From an uncultured Bacteroides sp. (GTDB lineage: Bacteria > Bacteroidota > Bacteroidia > Bacteroidales > Bacteroidaceae), in contig NZ_URFY01000001.1 in the NCBI RefSeq assembly GCF_900547205.1, positions 127,901 through 191,900 of the forward strand: DNA of 64,000 bases, in the 5' to 3' direction. Below are positions 54,324 through 62,669 of the stretch, piece by piece (the stretch's first letter is position 1; every line of letters begins with the position of its first letter). The position numbers were made by a program, and so were the translations under genes. Under the pieces are notes generated by a model. It ran no database searches. It saw only the letters and a program-made list of their open reading frames with translations, and was not told the DNA's origin.

Positions 54324-55532
54324 ATGAAGCAAGTTTACTTAATCAATACGAATAATAGAGCTGCCGCTTATGGCGTGGGTACATACATCAATCAGATTGT
54401 AATGTGCTTGCGTCAAGCAGATTCTTTGCGTCTTACGGTGGTGGAGCTAGATTCGGATGAAAAAGAAACTGTGCTTATAGAAAAAGATAATGTGAGATAT
54501 TTAAAGATTCCTCGGATAAGCAACGACTTATATAATACTTATACTGACAGGTATAATCGTAATATATCCTATCTGCTATCCTTATATGTAAAAGCGGAGA
54601 AGGAATGCATTTTTCATTTCAATTATCTGCATCATGCTTCTATGGTCAGATGTCTAAAGTCTCGATTCCCGGAAGCGTCTATTGTACTAACGATACATTA
54701 CTTTAATTGGTGCTTACTTCTGAAAGGCAATACAATGTTGTTTCGGGATATTATATATGGTAATAGGAATGAAATTTCTAATTTCGAACAGATGATTTAT
54801 GGAGACTATCTACAGGATAAGTCTTTTCTAACCGATGTGGATAAGGTGATTTGCCTTTCGCAGTATACATATAATCTGTTGTGCAATGATTATGAGGTTT
54901 CAGATTCCAAAATAGTATCTATGGTCAATGGCATCCGGCTTCCTGATACATTGCTAACTGAAGAGGATCGTAGGAATGAGAAACGTAAATTGGCATTTGG
55001 CGAAGAGGAAAAAGTAGTTCTTTTTGTAGGAAGACTGGATGAAATAAAAGGAGTAAGCTTATTAATCCATGCATTCAAAAGAATCTTGGTAAAGTTGACT
55101 AACGTCCGTTTGCTACTTGTGGGTGATGGAAACTATGACGCATATTTGCCTTTATGCCGGGATAGTTTGGGAAAGATAACGTTTGCCGGGAAAGTGGATA
55201 GAGAACTTTTATCTGTGTTTTATCAAATTGCAGATGTGGGAGTAATGCCTTCTTTTCACGAGCAGTGTAGCTATGTAGCAATTGAAATGATGGCTTATGG
55301 TGTTCCTTTAATAGGTACTGACACAACAGGGCTTCGTGAAATGCTAGAAGATGAATGCTGTGTCCCGATAACTTATGCAGAAGATGGAAATGAATCGTTG
55401 ATTGATGCTTTCGCAGAAAGAATATTGGCGGTTTTATCATCTGAACAGCATAAAGAAAGAAGAAATAAATCGTGGAAGTACGATTTGGAGAATGTGAATC
55501 TTCCACTTATTTCTTTTTATTTAAGAATGTAA
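54324..55532 (+). CDS. GT4 glycosyltransferase A of the peptide cluster
   Basis: A 402-residue GT-B fold enzyme. NNRAAAYGVGTYINQIV is the donor-loop start. VVLFVGRLDEIKGVSLLIHAF and LLLVGDGNYD are the glycosyl transferase group 1 motifs. SFHEQCSYVAIEMMAYGVPL contains the E-x7-E type donor site. It belongs with the CFB-group glycosyltransferases found beside radical SAM peptide systems. It precedes precursor 2 by 47 bases and is paralogous to the protein at 59602. Confidence 0.88.
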   Translation: MKQVYLINTNNRAAAYGVGTYINQIVMCLRQADSLRLTVVELDSDEKETVLIEKDNVRYLKIPRISNDLYNTYTDRYNRNISYLLSLYVKAEKECIFHFNYLHHASMVRCLKSRFPEASIVLTIHYFNWCLLLKGNTMLFRDIIYGNRNEISNFEQMIYGDYLQDKSFLTDVDKVICLSQYTYNLLCNDYEVSDSKIVSMVNGIRLPDTLLTEEDRRNEKRKLAFGEEEKVVLFVGRLDEIKGVSLLIHAFKRILVKLTNVRLLLVGDGNYDAYLPLCRDSLGKITFAGKVDRELLSVFYQIADVGVMPSFHEQCSYVAIEMMAYGVPLIGTDTTGLREMLEDECCVPITYAEDGNESLIDAFAERILAVLSSEQHKERRNKSWKYDLENVNLPLISFYLRM

Positions 55533-55579
55533 CGCACGATACATATAACCGATTAATTATTAATTAATTCTTTAAGACA

Positions 55580-55846
55580 ATGAAGAAGATTTCAAGAATT
55601 TCCCTTCATCAGCTTGATAAAGCTGAGTTGGACAAAAAGCAGCAGGGCCTTCTTTTCGGAGGAGGAGCTCCTGGCTATTGTAGATGTGGCTCATGTTCTA
55701 CAGTTTCAGGGGCAGGAGTAAGTCATCAGGCAAACCAAAATGCAAACTTTGATAATGGTTATACCATCACAGGGTCTAACCAACCAGAGTGTATGTGTCA
55801 AGGACCTAAGAATTCTTCAGCTATAGTTGGCACTATTCCTAGGTGA
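55580..55846 (+). CDS. GG-leader modified-peptide precursor 2, cysteine-rich core
   Basis: An 88-residue precursor. The leader (residues 1-30) contains LHQLDKAELDKKQQGLLFGG and ends in GGG. The core of about 58 residues has a YCRCGSC cluster, a Ser/Gly/Asn/Gln-rich middle (VSHQANQNANFDNGY), an ECMC pair and a short tail ending TIPR. Five cysteines and many Ser/Thr/Asn offer sites for radical SAM chemistry or glycosylation. The leader motif is that of GG-Bacteroidales precursors. No family is recognised for the core. Confidence 0.85.
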   Translation: MKKISRISLHQLDKAELDKKQQGLLFGGGAPGYCRCGSCSTVSGAGVSHQANQNANFDNGYTITGSNQPECMCQGPKNSSAIVGTIPR

Positions 55847-55857
55847 TAAACTAAAGA

Positions 55858-55891
55858 TGAGAAAGAGAGTGCTTTAGTACTTTCTTTCTCA
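55858..55891 (+). terminator. hairpin after precursor 2, probable attenuator
   Basis: A 13-bp stem with one mismatch (55858-55870 with 55879-55891) lies 12 bases after the precursor 2 stop. No long T run follows, so partial termination or mRNA 3'-end protection is more likely than full termination. Confidence 0.55.
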
Positions 55892-55915
55892 ATTAAATAA
55901 TAAATTATTGATTCG

Positions 55916-57115
55916 ATGAAGCAGTTATTATTAATATCTTTGATTGTGCTCCTATATTCTTGTTCTTCCACCAATAAAGAGCAAGAACAAATTCAAACCT
56001 ACTCTATTATCGATTTAAGTGATATAAAATATTCTAATGAGCCATTAAGGTTGTCAGAGTTTATAGATAGTATATCATATATACGTATAGATGAAGAACC
56101 ACTAGTGCCTGACCTTTTTAACACAGGTGTTACTGTGACAGATGATGCAATCTATCTTGAGGAAGATTTTATTTATAAGTATAATTTCAAAGGCAAGTTT
56201 ATAAAATCGTTGTTTAAGAAAGGACAAGGACCAAGGGAAGCTATAAAAGTAACAAAGGCAGCTTTTGATTTGCATAATAATATTGTAGCAGTAGATAATA
56301 ACAAGGGGATCACATTCCGTCTATATTCATTGGAAGGAGAACATATTGGGGACACTCAAAAAAATGATAGTATTGGATTAACTAAAACAATAATTGGTTA
56401 TATCAAAGGAAATGAAATTTTTTATTACTCAGCTTTTAGTGTGCCATCAATGGGGGATTTAACAAACATGGATGGTCCTTATTTTATATATGCAAGAAAC
56501 CCGGAAACTGATTCAATTATATATAAGCAACCTAATTATCATTATAATATAAAGGCTACAGTACAAAATGCAAGAATCCGTGATGCAGGATATCCTTTAT
56601 GCTATGGTTCTACAAATGATATGTTTTGGTGGAAGCATCAATCAGTAGATACGGTTTATCATACACCTGATTTTAAAAATGTGATGCCATGGTATGTTTT
56701 AAAGAAGAATAAATCTTTTGCTGACTATGAATTTTGCGTGCATCGAATGGTTTTAGATGTGCCTACGTCTGAATTGGGACGTAAATTGATATCAGCTGTT
56801 TATCCATTAGATAATGGGCTATTATATATGGTGACAACAAGTGGTGATGATGGAGGTGTAGGTTTTTGTAGGAAGAATGGCAAGGGTGTTTTATATTCAC
56901 AAAAAGGATTTATAAATGATATTGATGGACATTTTAAAACTTGGATTCCTTATAACTTCATATTCGGAAACGGATGTGTTAAAGATGGATATGTGTATAC
57001 TTTAATAAATGCTTCCGATTTTTTTGAAGAAGGGGCTAACCCTCCTTTCCCTGATTATACTGAGGAAAGTAATCCGATTATTGTTAAATTTAAGCTTAGA
57101 GAATATGAAGAATAG
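55916..57115 (+). CDS. 6-bladed beta-propeller lipoprotein B
   Basis: A 399-residue lipoprotein (lipobox VLLYSC, then SSTNKEQEQ). It has the same plan as propeller A: SIIDLSDIKYSNEPLRLSEF, SYIRIDEEPLVPDL, YKYNFKGKFIKSLFKKGQG and GYPLCYGSTNDMFWWKH. It follows precursor 2 within the operon. The pairing of each precursor with one propeller suggests precursor-specific roles. The next gene's natural start (57105) lies inside its last codons. Confidence 0.8.
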   Translation: MKQLLLISLIVLLYSCSSTNKEQEQIQTYSIIDLSDIKYSNEPLRLSEFIDSISYIRIDEEPLVPDLFNTGVTVTDDAIYLEEDFIYKYNFKGKFIKSLFKKGQGPREAIKVTKAAFDLHNNIVAVDNNKGITFRLYSLEGEHIGDTQKNDSIGLTKTIIGYIKGNEIFYYSAFSVPSMGDLTNMDGPYFIYARNPETDSIIYKQPNYHYNIKATVQNARIRDAGYPLCYGSTNDMFWWKHQSVDTVYHTPDFKNVMPWYVLKKNKSFADYEFCVHRMVLDVPTSELGRKLISAVYPLDNGLLYMVTTSGDDGGVGFCRKNGKGVLYSQKGFINDIDGHFKTWIPYNFIFGNGCVKDGYVYTLINASDFFEEGANPPFPDYTEESNPIIVKFKLREYEE

Positions 57116-57191
57116 TGATTTTATGGAGTAAATTCAACGTAAAGATATTTCATATGTCTATAATTTATCAGATAGGAATGTTTTAAGTTCA

Positions 57192-58385
57192 TTGATAAAT
57201 CTAAAGCAATTAACTATTGAAGTTACAGATGCCTGTAATTTACAATGTAAATATTGCGGTTACGGTGATTTTTATGAAACCCATGGAAATAGGGAGAATA
57301 AATTTCTTCAATTTGATGTTGCTAAAAAGATGATTGATTATCTTTATGATATATGGGCTAAGAATAAGCCTATTTCTAGTCCTCACAAGATTATAATTGG
57401 ATTTTATGGTGGGGAGCCGTTGGTTAATATGAAGCTTATAGAGAAAGTTGTTGCATACTTGGAATCATTGCCTATAATACCTGGAGTGGAATTTGGATAT
57501 AATATGACCTCAAACGGAATGTTATTAGATAGATATATGTCTTTTCTGGCGGAGAAGAAAGTTTTGTTATTGCTAAGTCTTGACGGTGATGAGTATGCTC
57601 AGGGGTATCGAGTTGATTATAGAGGGAAGAACTCTTTTCAATGCGTTTTTGATAATATTAAACTGTTGCAAACTACTTATCCTAAATATTTCGCAGAATG
57701 CGTTAGTTTCAATGCTGTACTTCATGATAGAAATAATGATGTTGAGGTCCAAAGGTTTATTCTTGAGAATTTCAATAAACATCCTCAATTATCTGTGCTG
57801 AATAACTTTGGAATTTGCGAGTCTAAAAAGGAAGAATTTAGTAAAATGTTCCGATATGCTCAACCTGTTACTTCATCTTGTTCGGATTTCGACTTCCTGT
57901 ATACCTCCCCCGATGTGATAGACCTTTTTAGACTTTTAGGCAGGGTGACTGATAATGTTTACTTTCAGTACAACTCCTTACTGAAAAAGAACTCGAACAT
58001 AATATTCCCGACCGGGACTTGTTTGCCATTCCAGAAGAAGATGTTTCTCACAGTAAACGGAGATATATTGCCTTGCGAAAGGATTGATCAGAAGTATGTA
58101 TTAGGTCATGTCACATCTGAGAAAGTCGATCTTGACTTGGATGCAATAGCCAAACAATACACCGAATACTACAATAAGACCAAGCAATTGTGTAAAGCCT
58201 GCTACATGAAGCCGTTTTGCAAGCAATGCCTGTTCTACATGGAGAATCTGACAACAACACCCAAGTGTCCCGGCTTTAAGAACAGAAAAGAAGCTTTGGA
58301 CTATTTGGCATACTACCTGAACGTGCTGCAACAACAGCCCGAAATATACGAAAGAATATCAAAAGAACTAATGATACAAATATGA
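57192..58385 (+). CDS. radical SAM/SPASM peptide maturase, start region disrupted
   Basis: A 397-residue enzyme from TTG 57192. TDACNLQCKYCGYGDFY holds the CxxxCxxC [4Fe-4S] site (Cys15, Cys19, Cys22). IIGFYGGEPLV, MTSNGMLL and LLLSLDG are barrel motifs. Cysteines in the last 120 residues (FPTGTCLPF, ILPCERI, KACYMKPFCKQC, PKCPGF) form a SPASM domain. It matches the GG-Bacteroidales peptide maturase type. The coding frame is open upstream to 57132 and would reach an ATG at 57105 overlapping the previous gene, but a TAA at 57129-57131 interrupts it. Whether TTG or another codon serves as start is uncertain; the gene may be inactive. Confidence 0.8.
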   Translation: MINLKQLTIEVTDACNLQCKYCGYGDFYETHGNRENKFLQFDVAKKMIDYLYDIWAKNKPISSPHKIIIGFYGGEPLVNMKLIEKVVAYLESLPIIPGVEFGYNMTSNGMLLDRYMSFLAEKKVLLLLSLDGDEYAQGYRVDYRGKNSFQCVFDNIKLLQTTYPKYFAECVSFNAVLHDRNNDVEVQRFILENFNKHPQLSVLNNFGICESKKEEFSKMFRYAQPVTSSCSDFDFLYTSPDVIDLFRLLGRVTDNVYFQYNSLLKKNSNIIFPTGTCLPFQKKMFLTVNGDILPCERIDQKYVLGHVTSEKVDLDLDAIAKQYTEYYNKTKQLCKACYMKPFCKQCLFYMENLTTTPKCPGFKNRKEALDYLAYYLNVLQQQPEIYERISKELMIQI

Positions 58386-59605
58386 TGAAACCGACCTATT
58401 ATTATTCCTTATATCCGGATACCTTTCTTTGGACGAATGAAGCGGAAGGTATTATGTATAATGCGAGCGAACACACCTATATAAGTTTCAATATGCATGG
58501 TTTGATAAAAGACTATTGCTCGAAACTGAATGGATTGAGGAACCTGTATGTGGTAGACGTCTCCCCGGAAGATTGGATCAATGCCGAATTGCAGGCATGG
58601 ATGCTGCAAACCGTTGAAAATAAAATGGGTTGCCTGATAGAATGTACAGACAGCGAACCACGACCTATAAGCTTTCCTCCATTGCTCAATCTGCAATCGG
58701 ATGTAGACCGCATCGAGAAGGAAAACGGGAGAGAAGTGGGCGAATACGTAGCCTATAACTGGAATGAACTGTCCCTCTTTCTGGGCGGACATAGTGACTA
58801 CCCCGCTTACTGCCGGCAGTTCCTCTATCCGGCAGACAGTGAGCATTACCTAGACATCCAGGCATTGGAAAACTTCCTGGCTACAGCCGACAACACGTAT
58901 CTCATACAGATTAATCTCGTAGGAGATATGCAACAATATCCCCATAAGGAACGATTGTTGCAGGTATTGGAGAACTTTACGGCGAAAGTCTGCTTCTATA
59001 TGTCGGGAGATAATGCAAACAGTGTAGACGGCTTATTGAATACTCCTGCATTCGATAAAGACAACTATGAACTAAAACTTTATTATGCCGGACAAGATTC
59101 ATTTGATGAAATAAACCGGATGTTGTCAGACACTTCCGTGGCATATTCGTGGATATACATCTTGTCCGAAGCGTCTGATATAGACAAGATGGAAGTGCTT
59201 CGACAAGGCAACAGCGGTGTGACGATAACTCCGTGCCCCGTCTTTACGGGCGATAATCTGAGCTTCTTTGAAGAGTGCGTCTATACCTATAAAGAAGATA
59301 TCACCACTTGCAGCTATGATAAGAAAGATATATTTGCCCATCAGGTGATGAACTCAAATTATTGGGGCAGATTATCAGTCTTTCCGGATGGCAGTGTTTA
59401 TTCAAATACAAACAATCCTCCGGTCGGCACAATGAACGATTCCGTCTATAATCTGATAATCAAAGAAATGAAAAGCCGTTCGGCTTGGAGACTGACGCGT
59501 GACGTCGTTCCCGAATGCGCAAAGTGCCTGCATCGTTATTTGTGTCCTCCGCCCTCTAATTATGGTTCTGTGATTGGGAAATTCAATTTATGTCACATGG
59601 AATGA
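58382..59605 (+). CDS. pseudo-rSAM protein of the GG-Bacteroidales system
   Basis: A 407-residue protein resembling radical SAM/SPASM maturases but lacking the CxxxCxxC site. YYYSLYPDTFLWTNEAEGIM and YNASEHTYISFN are at the N-terminus. The C-terminal part retains a SPASM-like end with SVFPDGSVYSNTNNPPVG and cysteines in VVPECAKCLHRYLCPPPSN and NLCHM. Such proteins are the usual partner of the GG-Bacteroidales maturase and probably help recognise or hold the precursor. Its start overlaps the maturase stop by four bases (ATGA). Confidence 0.85.
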   Translation: MMKPTYYYSLYPDTFLWTNEAEGIMYNASEHTYISFNMHGLIKDYCSKLNGLRNLYVVDVSPEDWINAELQAWMLQTVENKMGCLIECTDSEPRPISFPPLLNLQSDVDRIEKENGREVGEYVAYNWNELSLFLGGHSDYPAYCRQFLYPADSEHYLDIQALENFLATADNTYLIQINLVGDMQQYPHKERLLQVLENFTAKVCFYMSGDNANSVDGLLNTPAFDKDNYELKLYYAGQDSFDEINRMLSDTSVAYSWIYILSEASDIDKMEVLRQGNSGVTITPCPVFTGDNLSFFEECVYTYKEDITTCSYDKKDIFAHQVMNSNYWGRLSVFPDGSVYSNTNNPPVGTMNDSVYNLIIKEMKSRSAWRLTRDVVPECAKCLHRYLCPPPSNYGSVIGKFNLCHME

Positions 59606-60828
59606 GAAAGCAAGTGTACGTTCTGGATGAATACATCACTTCCACTAAGAATGGGATAGGGGTGTTTATTTCCGAATTTCTGCGGTGTCTGAAGAAGATG
59701 GATGTAGACATATGCCATATCATCTTCAATGCCGGGCAGTCGGAGATTAGTGTCGGTCTGCAAAATGGAATGAAGACACTGTCAATTCCCCGTTTCCCGT
59801 CCGGCAATTTCTTTAATAACTGGAAGGTGGTGAACAGGATCTTTCGTTTGTATGTTCAGGACTCTCCGGCGAATGTGTTTTGCTTCAATCATTCGCCGTG
59901 TCCTGAGCTGCAGGAGAGTTTGCGGGCTACGCATCCTTTATCGAAGCAAATCTACATCATTCATAACTTCTGGTGGACTTTGCCGCTGCTGGGTGATGAC
60001 CGTTTGCTGGCAAATATGATGAAAAACAGAAAAAAGGCGCAGAGCAACGAAAACCATAAATGGATATTGAATACCGTAGACAAGGAGCAGCATATGTGCC
60101 GTATAGTAGATGCCGTAGTCTGTCTGACCGAAGGTACGCATCGGCTACTCACGGATATATATAAGATTGACAGACAAAAGATATTTCTGATACCCAACGG
60201 ACTGAAAAAAAGTGAATGCATCATTGCGCAAACAGATAAACTCAAGCTTAGAAAGAAGTATTATGTAGATGAGAATGAAAAGGTGATTCTTTATGTCGGC
60301 AGACTTTCCGAATCTAAAGGAGTGGATGCGGTACTGGAGGCTTTCGGCATATTACTGAACACCTTTACCAATGTCCGTTTAGTGCTTGCAGGTGGCCTGC
60401 TGCCCGATTTCGATATAGCAAAATACGCTTCTATCTCCAACAAAGTGACCTATACGGGGCATTTGCCACGTCGGGAACTGAAACGTTGGTATCAGATGGC
60501 AGACATAGGAGTCGCGCCTTCGTATACGGAACAGTGCAGCTATGTGGGCATTGAAATGATGATGCACGGTCTGCCGGTCGTTTCTTCCGACGGGTTCGGT
60601 TTGCGTGATATGTTCAAAGACGGTGTGAATGCCATCGTTGCCCCTATCGGAAGTAGGACGGGAAAAGATAAACCATTAGCCGGGAATCTGGCTCATGCTC
60701 TGGCTATGTTATTGACTTCGGACGCTTTGAGAGATAAGATAGGTCGCAATGCAAGAAAGGCGTATCTGCAACATTACAGTTCGTGCACAATGAATGAAGG
60801 ATACCGGCAACTGTTTAATGCTCTCTGA
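59602..60828 (+). CDS. GT4 glycosyltransferase B of the peptide cluster
   Basis: A 408-residue GT-B enzyme related to the one at 54324. STKNGIGVFISEFL, IHNFWWTLPLLGDDRLL, VILYVGRLSESKGVDAVLEA, LVLAGGLLPDF and SYTEQCSYVGIEMMMHGLPV are its main blocks. The ATG at 59602 overlaps the pseudo-rSAM stop by four bases (ATGA); an upstream ATG at 59590 is possible. It should act in the cytosol on the precursor or on a glycan already attached. Confidence 0.88.
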   Translation: MRKQVYVLDEYITSTKNGIGVFISEFLRCLKKMDVDICHIIFNAGQSEISVGLQNGMKTLSIPRFPSGNFFNNWKVVNRIFRLYVQDSPANVFCFNHSPCPELQESLRATHPLSKQIYIIHNFWWTLPLLGDDRLLANMMKNRKKAQSNENHKWILNTVDKEQHMCRIVDAVVCLTEGTHRLLTDIYKIDRQKIFLIPNGLKKSECIIAQTDKLKLRKKYYVDENEKVILYVGRLSESKGVDAVLEAFGILLNTFTNVRLVLAGGLLPDFDIAKYASISNKVTYTGHLPRRELKRWYQMADIGVAPSYTEQCSYVGIEMMMHGLPVVSSDGFGLRDMFKDGVNAIVAPIGSRTGKDKPLAGNLAHALAMLLTSDALRDKIGRNARKAYLQHYSSCTMNEGYRQLFNAL

Positions 60829-60847
60829 ATAAAATAAGTAATACCAC

Positions 60848-61501
60848 ATGGAAACACTTCAACCTCTATATCTTTCCCCCTTCATGGGCAATTACTTTTG
60901 CGAGATAGCACATTGCAATGCAGCTTTCGTTGCCATCTCCAAAAATGCAGTGACCTATCTCAAGAATATCGCAATCTATACAAAGACGGGATATGTCGCT
61001 GCCGATAAAAGCGAGATACATGAATTGGTGGGTTATTACCCTGAGAACGGATACCTGCATCCGGTAGGAGAATCAGACGAAGAGTGGGGGAAAGGCATCA
61101 TGAAGTTTGCCATTTGGCGGGACCCTGTGGAGCGGTTGGTATCTTGCTACAAACACTTCTGTCTCGACCAGCACAGGCAACGCTATTATATGTATCTCAA
61201 CTTATATCAGGATTCTTCTTTCGACCGCTTCATGGAGTATGTCCGCTTTGAACTGGGCAAGGCAGACCCGCTTTATCAGGACGAGCACATCCGCAGGCAA
61301 TCAGATTATTATGCCAAAGAAGATGTGGATTACATCGTTCCCTTAAAGAAGCTCGACGCTTTCTTAAAGGAACATGACATTCCCTTGGTGAAAGAAACTA
61401 CGAACGACAGCCACACAAAGTTTGAACTGACAAATGCCGAATATATTGAAGAGATAAAGCAACTGTATAAAGCGGACTACCTGATTTTGCCTAATTACTA
61501 G
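60848..61501 (+). CDS. PAPS-dependent sulfotransferase family protein
   Basis: A 217-residue cytosolic protein of the sulfotransferase 2 family. FVAISKNAVTYLKN (27-40) takes the place of the 5'-phosphosulfate loop. AIWRDPVERLVSCY (88-101) is the 3'-phosphate-binding motif with conserved Arg, Asp-Pro, Arg and Ser. IVPLKKLDAFLKEH is the following helix. It is the last gene of the cluster, 20 bases after the glycosyltransferase. It suggests that the peptide or its sugars are sulfated. PAPS synthesis genes are not in the window. Confidence 0.82.
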   Translation: METLQPLYLSPFMGNYFCEIAHCNAAFVAISKNAVTYLKNIAIYTKTGYVAADKSEIHELVGYYPENGYLHPVGESDEEWGKGIMKFAIWRDPVERLVSCYKHFCLDQHRQRYYMYLNLYQDSSFDRFMEYVRFELGKADPLYQDEHIRRQSDYYAKEDVDYIVPLKKLDAFLKEHDIPLVKETTNDSHTKFELTNAEYIEEIKQLYKADYLILPNY

Positions 61502-61531
61502 CTCTCTGGCTCAACAGATAGATTTACAGCA

Positions 61532-62470
61532 TTATAGGTCGGCAATCTCCTCAAGACTTAATCCGGATATATCAGCAATTGTGGCGTAATCCAATCCCTT
61601 TTCTTTCATCTTTCGGGCATTAGAGAGGCGCTCTATCTCTATTCCTTTCTCAATTCCTTTCTCAATCCCCTTTTCTATTCCTTTCTCAATCCCCTTTTCA
61701 ATTCCTTCTTCAAATCCTTCCATTCTTCCTTCCAATTTGGCTGAGTCAAGCACATCATTCTGAATCATCACAGCATTCAGATGCTCATCATACGCTCGGC
61801 GTTCTTGTTGAGTCATTGAATAGTATTTCAGCTTCTCGCGTGCTTCCTCCAGACCGGGGGCAGTGGTGCCTTGGCGTATCACTCCGCTCTTGAGATAGTG
61901 CATCCATTCTTCCATGGGGGTAACAGCCACCTTGTCGAATTCATTGACGCGGATAAGGACATATTCAGGAAATATCTCGGCAGGCATACGTGTCACGATG
62001 GCATTCTTTTCTTTCACGTTGACTTGCAGTTTATCTCCGGTGTGCACACCTATAAAGTTGTTTTGGCCGTAATACAGATAATCGCTACCTATTCCGATAT
62101 CGAAGTAGAGGATACTGATAGAGTATATCTTCTTTACATGATAATAGGCCTCTCCAAGCGATATGTGCTCGGTGATGGCTTTGGCTACACCGTAGAGGAT
62201 GCGTTCCAGATAGTATAGCTCGCGTGTGTTTTGAATTTCGATGATAATGATTTCATCCTTGCTGTTGCGCGCTTTGATGTCTACGCGGTTGAATTTATCG
62301 TCGGCAGTCTGTTGGTTGCTTTCGCTTTCCAGTATTTCTATGATGGTTACCTTTTCACCCAGAAATACAGTTAGAAAACCTTCGAGTACGCCAAAGTTCG
62401 CCTTCTGGCGCAACAGACGTTTGATGGCCCAATCGAATCGAATATATCTGTCTTCCAAATAACTTTCCAT
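61532..62470 (-). CDS. Rpn-type PD-(D/E)XK nuclease / putative transposase-like protein
   Basis: A 312-residue protein of the recombination-promoting nuclease family. FDWAIKRLLRQKANFGVLEG opens the domain. FNRVDIKARNSKDEIIIIEI carries the D and ExQ-type active-site residues (VDIKA, IIIEIQ). The middle region is ILYFDIGIGSDYLYYGQ. Near the C-terminus an (E-K-G-I)n stretch is encoded by 12-bp tandem repeats at 61644-61715. The final 40 residues resemble a helix-turn-helix (KEKGLDYATIADISGLSLEE). The gene is common as a single unit in Bacteroides and is unrelated to the peptide cluster. A good AAGGAG ribosome binding site precedes the ATG. Confidence 0.85.
   Translation of the reverse strand: MESYLEDRYIRFDWAIKRLLRQKANFGVLEGFLTVFLGEKVTIIEILESESNQQTADDKFNRVDIKARNSKDEIIIIEIQNTRELYYLERILYGVAKAITEHISLGEAYYHVKKIYSISILYFDIGIGSDYLYYGQNNFIGVHTGDKLQVNVKEKNAIVTRMPAEIFPEYVLIRVNEFDKVAVTPMEEWMHYLKSGVIRQGTTAPGLEEAREKLKYYSMTQQERRAYDEHLNAVMIQNDVLDSAKLEGRMEGFEEGIEKGIEKGIEKGIEKGIEKGIEIERLSNARKMKEKGLDYATIADISGLSLEEIADL
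61644..61715 (-). repeat. 12-bp in-frame tandem repeats in the Rpn-type gene
   Basis: Six imperfect 12-bp units (plus-strand type CCTTTCTCAATT) encode repeated Ile-Glu-Lys-Gly. Unit length is a multiple of three, so copy-number change would alter length but keep the frame. Confidence 0.85.
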
Positions 62471-62502
62471 AATTAATCTCCTTTTAGGTATTAAGAACTA
62501 AA

Positions 62503-62510
62503 CAAAGGTA
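62503..62510 (-). promoter_or_regulatory. -7 promoter element of the Rpn-type gene
   Basis: Minus-strand TACCTTTG matches TAnnTTTG, 33 bases upstream of the ATG. A 9-bp hairpin (62511-62519 with 62524-62532) lies directly upstream of it. Confidence 0.55.
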
Positions 62511-62585
62511 TTGTTTTTCATCAGAAAAACAATGTTGGCTGCAAGTTTTTCTTTATTTCATGGCTAAGATAACAGGATAAATTAC

Positions 62586-62593
62586 TATATTTG
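62586..62593 (+). promoter_or_regulatory. -7 promoter element of the broken propeller gene
   Basis: TATATTTG matches TAnnTTTG, about 77 bases before the ATG at 62670. Confidence 0.5.
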
Positions 62594-62669
62594 GAAATTG
62601 AGTATGCTGATAAATGGCATACGAAATAATCACGACTATTATAAGTACAACGAATTAAAACTACTGCTT

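Noticed and set aside
57192..58385. Anaerobic sulfatase-maturating enzyme for the upstream sulfatase
   Set aside because: It is embedded with GG-leader precursors and a pseudo-rSAM partner and shows the short SPASM layout of peptide maturases.
61532..62470. Insertion sequence transposase
   Set aside because: The protein is of the Rpn PD-(D/E)XK type. No terminal inverted repeats or target duplications flank it, so it is treated as a resident gene.
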